From: Acholeplasmataceae bacterium
GTDB taxonomy: Bacteria; Bacillota_I; Bacilli_A; Izemoplasmatales; Hujiaoplasmataceae
Direction: 5' to 3'
DNA length: 7,497 bases
Assembly (NCBI GenBank): GCA_012515085.1
Contig: JAAYZB010000189.1
Location: 1-7,497, forward strand
Shown: positions 5,959 through 7,497 of the stretch, piece by piece
Layout: each line of letters starts with the position of its first letter
How positions within the stretch are numbered: position 1 is the first letter of the stretch
Notes under the pieces: model-generated
Told to the model about the DNA's origin: nothing
The model's database searches: none
Seen by the model: only the letters and a program-made list of their open reading frames with translations
Made by a program: the position numbers and the translations under genes

Positions 5959-7497
5959 TCAGTCGTTGTCGCCCCAGGAGCGGAAAAAGTCAAAGAGACC
6001 CCAAGGTTTATCGGTTTCGACAGTCCCGATATCGCGGATATAGACATTGAAACGGCGCGAACGGTTTTTGGTAGAGGGACCGATATAGTAGTATTTACCT
6101 TCCAAACCGGTCACATAATCCGAAGCATCGTTCAAAGTGTATTCGCTGTACTCGATCTCGAATGTGTACAATTCGTAAAAATACTCATCGACCGGAAGGT
6201 TCACGTTGAAGACGAAAAATCCGCTTCTGTTTCTGGCAAAGCTGTAATAATATTCAGCGGTATAAGTATAGTTCATTTGTGTCGTGATGCTGATCATATA
6301 GTCGATTTCATCGAAATCGGGGAAATCTACAGGGTTGGTAACATTGACTACCGTATCATCTGCGGGTACTCCCTCAAGCAAAGTCTCGTAGTTTTTGACA
6401 GTAATAATGACAGTCTCGTCGTTGAAGCCACTGTTTTCAGAAGATGCCAGCTTGCAGACTTCAGGGTTATCCCCGGTGCAATAATAAATATCGAAGATGA
6501 AGGTCGCATTGAATTCAACGTCTGTGACGGTGATGTAATAGTACACCATATTGTCCGTGTTCCCGTCTTCAGGGGTGACCCGGTAAAGAATCATGACTTC
6601 TTCCTCTTCGCCCGGCTCAAGTCCGGTATCGGGGAAAACAGTGAAGTTTGCGAGTAGGACGCTTTGTTCTTCGGAAGAGGCTCCATAAGCAACTTCATCT
6701 GTCCAATACCAGCCGTTATTATAAGCATAGCGGGCAATAGTCGCACCATACGGTAAATAATCTAACATGAAGGGCACATATTGTTCAAGAGGAACCTTGG
6801 AAACTTCACCGTCCACCTTGAAATATTGATAGCCGGCAAGATCGGCTCCGGCGTAATCGATGCCACCAAAATAGACCGCCGGATAGTAATCGGTATTGAC
6901 GACTCCGAGAGAATTGGTCGTGAACATACTGGGATAACTTGTCTCAAATGACAGTTGTGAGAATCTAATGTCAGTGAGATAGGCACTGACTCCCTCCACT
7001 TTCTTAATTTCAAGAGTCGTATCTAGGGTAACATAATACTGTGTCCCGTCGCGGTAAAAATAGAATTGGAAGGTGTAAATTCCAGGAATGGTATCAAACC
7101 CCATATAAATTAAGAGATAGTCATCGACGTCATAGGTGATGCCGACGATGTCTTCTGGATCATACACCACTAGTTCATCGAGGCTAGTAGCGGTCACGCT
7201 GATGGTGATATATGAATCGATCCCTTCGGTAAGACTGTAGAGGTCAAGCGTCTGATCGAGTCCAATATCGACAGTGAATGTAGTAAGGCTGTCCTCGCGG
7301 GCGGCGTATACTTCTTCGGGATTGGTCTCGTTACCATTTCTAAGAACTGAGGTGAAGTCGATGTCGCGTTCATAAACATGGTGCGTGTAGGTGTTAGTGG
7401 TTGTATCTTCGGCCATGACCACATACTCGATCAAATAATCTTTGTAGCCGTCGGTATAGGTGGTGCTGATCAGTTGAGCTCTCGTTATCTCGGCAAA
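5959..7497 (-). CDS. Partial large beta-rich, probably surface or secreted protein with duplicated modules
   Basis: The frame is open to the right edge, giving 512 C-terminal residues. The N-terminus (signal peptide or anchor) is outside the window, and the in-frame TTG at 7434 is not a real start. I recognise no named family with certainty. The sequence is acidic, rich in Tyr, Thr, Val and Asp, with alternating hydrophobic/polar strands as in Ig-like or cadherin-like beta-sandwiches. YxVxxEDxxT segments (residues 24-34 and 305-315, counted from the edge) resemble the end of cadherin-like sandwich repeats. Two modules of about 145 residues (23-165 and 303-450) align with each other. The only cysteines, C340 and C348, could form a disulfide, in line with an extracytoplasmic place. 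There is no LPXTG motif or C-terminal TM helix. The protein ends in an aromatic, charged tail (PWGLFDFFRSWGDND). Being first in the visible operon with two EAL proteins suggests a c-di-GMP-linked adhesin or envelope role, which is inference. Confidence 0.75.
   Translation of the reverse strand, partial: FAEITRAQLISTTYTDGYKDYLIEYVVMAEDTTTNTYTHHVYERDIDFTSVLRNGNETNPEEVYAAREDSLTTFTVDIGLDQTLDLYSLTEGIDSYITISVTATSLDELVVYDPEDIVGITYDVDDYLLIYMGFDTIPGIYTFQFYFYRDGTQYYVTLDTTLEIKKVEGVSAYLTDIRFSQLSFETSYPSMFTTNSLGVVNTDYYPAVYFGGIDYAGADLAGYQYFKVDGEVSKVPLEQYVPFMLDYLPYGATIARYAYNNGWYWTDEVAYGASSEEQSVLLANFTVFPDTGLEPGEEEEVMILYRVTPEDGNTDNMVYYYITVTDVEFNATFIFDIYYCTGDNPEVCKLASSENSGFNDETVIITVKNYETLLEGVPADDTVVNVTNPVDFPDFDEIDYMISITTQMNYTYTAEYYYSFARNRSGFFVFNVNLPVDEYFYELYTFEIEYSEYTLNDASDYVTGLEGKYYYIGPSTKNRSRRFNVYIRDIGTVETDKPWGLFDFFRSWGDND
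6148..6591 (-). repeat. Protein-level repeat, module 2 of the surface protein
   Basis: This codes for residues 303-450 of the visible protein. It opens with ILYRVTPEDGNT and TDVEF, continues with DNPEV..ASSENS, and closes with GFFVFNV..YTFEIEY. Each has a counterpart in module 1 in the same order. It differs by carrying both cysteines of the protein. Confidence 0.55.
7003..7431 (-). repeat. Protein-level repeat, module 1 of the surface protein
   Basis: This codes for residues 23-165. It opens with IEYVVMAEDTTT and RDIDF, continues with TNPEEVYAAREDS, and closes with GIYTFQF..LDTTLEI. The alignment to module 2 is by eye, so boundaries are approximate. The modules start 280 residues apart, with about 135 residues of different sequence between them. 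Confidence 0.5.

Noticed and set aside
5943..5961. Mycoplasma-type code (TGA as Trp) suggested by the possible Mollicutes affinity
   Set aside because: TGA ends the surface-protein gene right at a sensible SD for the next gene, and Trp codons inside the genes that I read are TGG.
5827..6657. Long plus-strand open frame (276 codons) opposite the junction of the surface-protein and EAL genes
   Set aside because: It is antisense to two well-supported reading frames, spans their intergenic gap, and shows no recognisable domain or SD. It looks like a shadow of the coding bias on the other strand.
7432..7434. TTG as the start of the surface-protein gene
   Set aside because: The frame continues without a stop to the window edge with similar composition, and the protein from TTG would lack a signal peptide. 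The gene is simply truncated by the window.

Overview
The window most likely comes from a low-to-mid GC Gram-positive bacterium (Bacillota, possibly the Mollicutes-related lineages that keep the standard code). The evidence is strong Shine-Dalgarno (SD) sites of the AGGAGG / GAGGTGA type, sigma-A-type promoters, T-tract terminators, TTG and GTG starts, a CcpA-like motif, and TGA used as a stop with TGG for Trp. The species cannot be named from the sequence. Every convincing gene is on the minus strand, so transcription runs from high to low coordinates.

Layout in transcription order. (1) 7497-5959: the 3' part of a gene for a large, acidic, Tyr-rich, beta-rich, probably surface-exposed protein, cut by the right edge, with a duplicated module of about 145 residues. 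(2) 5942-4209: a two-TM, HAMP, degenerate GGDEF, intact EAL protein, predicted to be a cyclic-di-GMP phosphodiesterase. (3) 4197 (or 4206)-2677: a one-TM, degenerate GGDEF, partly degenerate EAL protein, possibly a c-di-GMP sensor or weak enzyme. These three genes are 16 nt and about 2-11 nt apart and end at a strong terminator (2590-2642). (4) A separate promoter, with a perfect 12-bp palindrome between and partly overlapping its elements, drives acetyl-CoA acetyltransferase (2392-1190) and a FabG/PhaB-like reductase (1177-458). Together these would make acetoacetyl-CoA and then 3-hydroxybutyryl-CoA. (5) 217-77: a consensus promoter (TTGACA, 17 bp, TATAAT), a class I c-di-GMP (GEMM-I) riboswitch and an overlapping intrinsic terminator, reading leftwards to a target outside the window.

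The theme is c-di-GMP: one operon joins a probable surface protein to an EAL enzyme and a pseudo-enzyme-like partner, and a c-di-GMP riboswitch lies about 2.5 kb away on the same strand. The thiolase/reductase pair between them looks like an independent carbon-metabolism unit. The most novel parts are the EAL/pseudo-EAL pair with its surface protein and the unknown target of the riboswitch.
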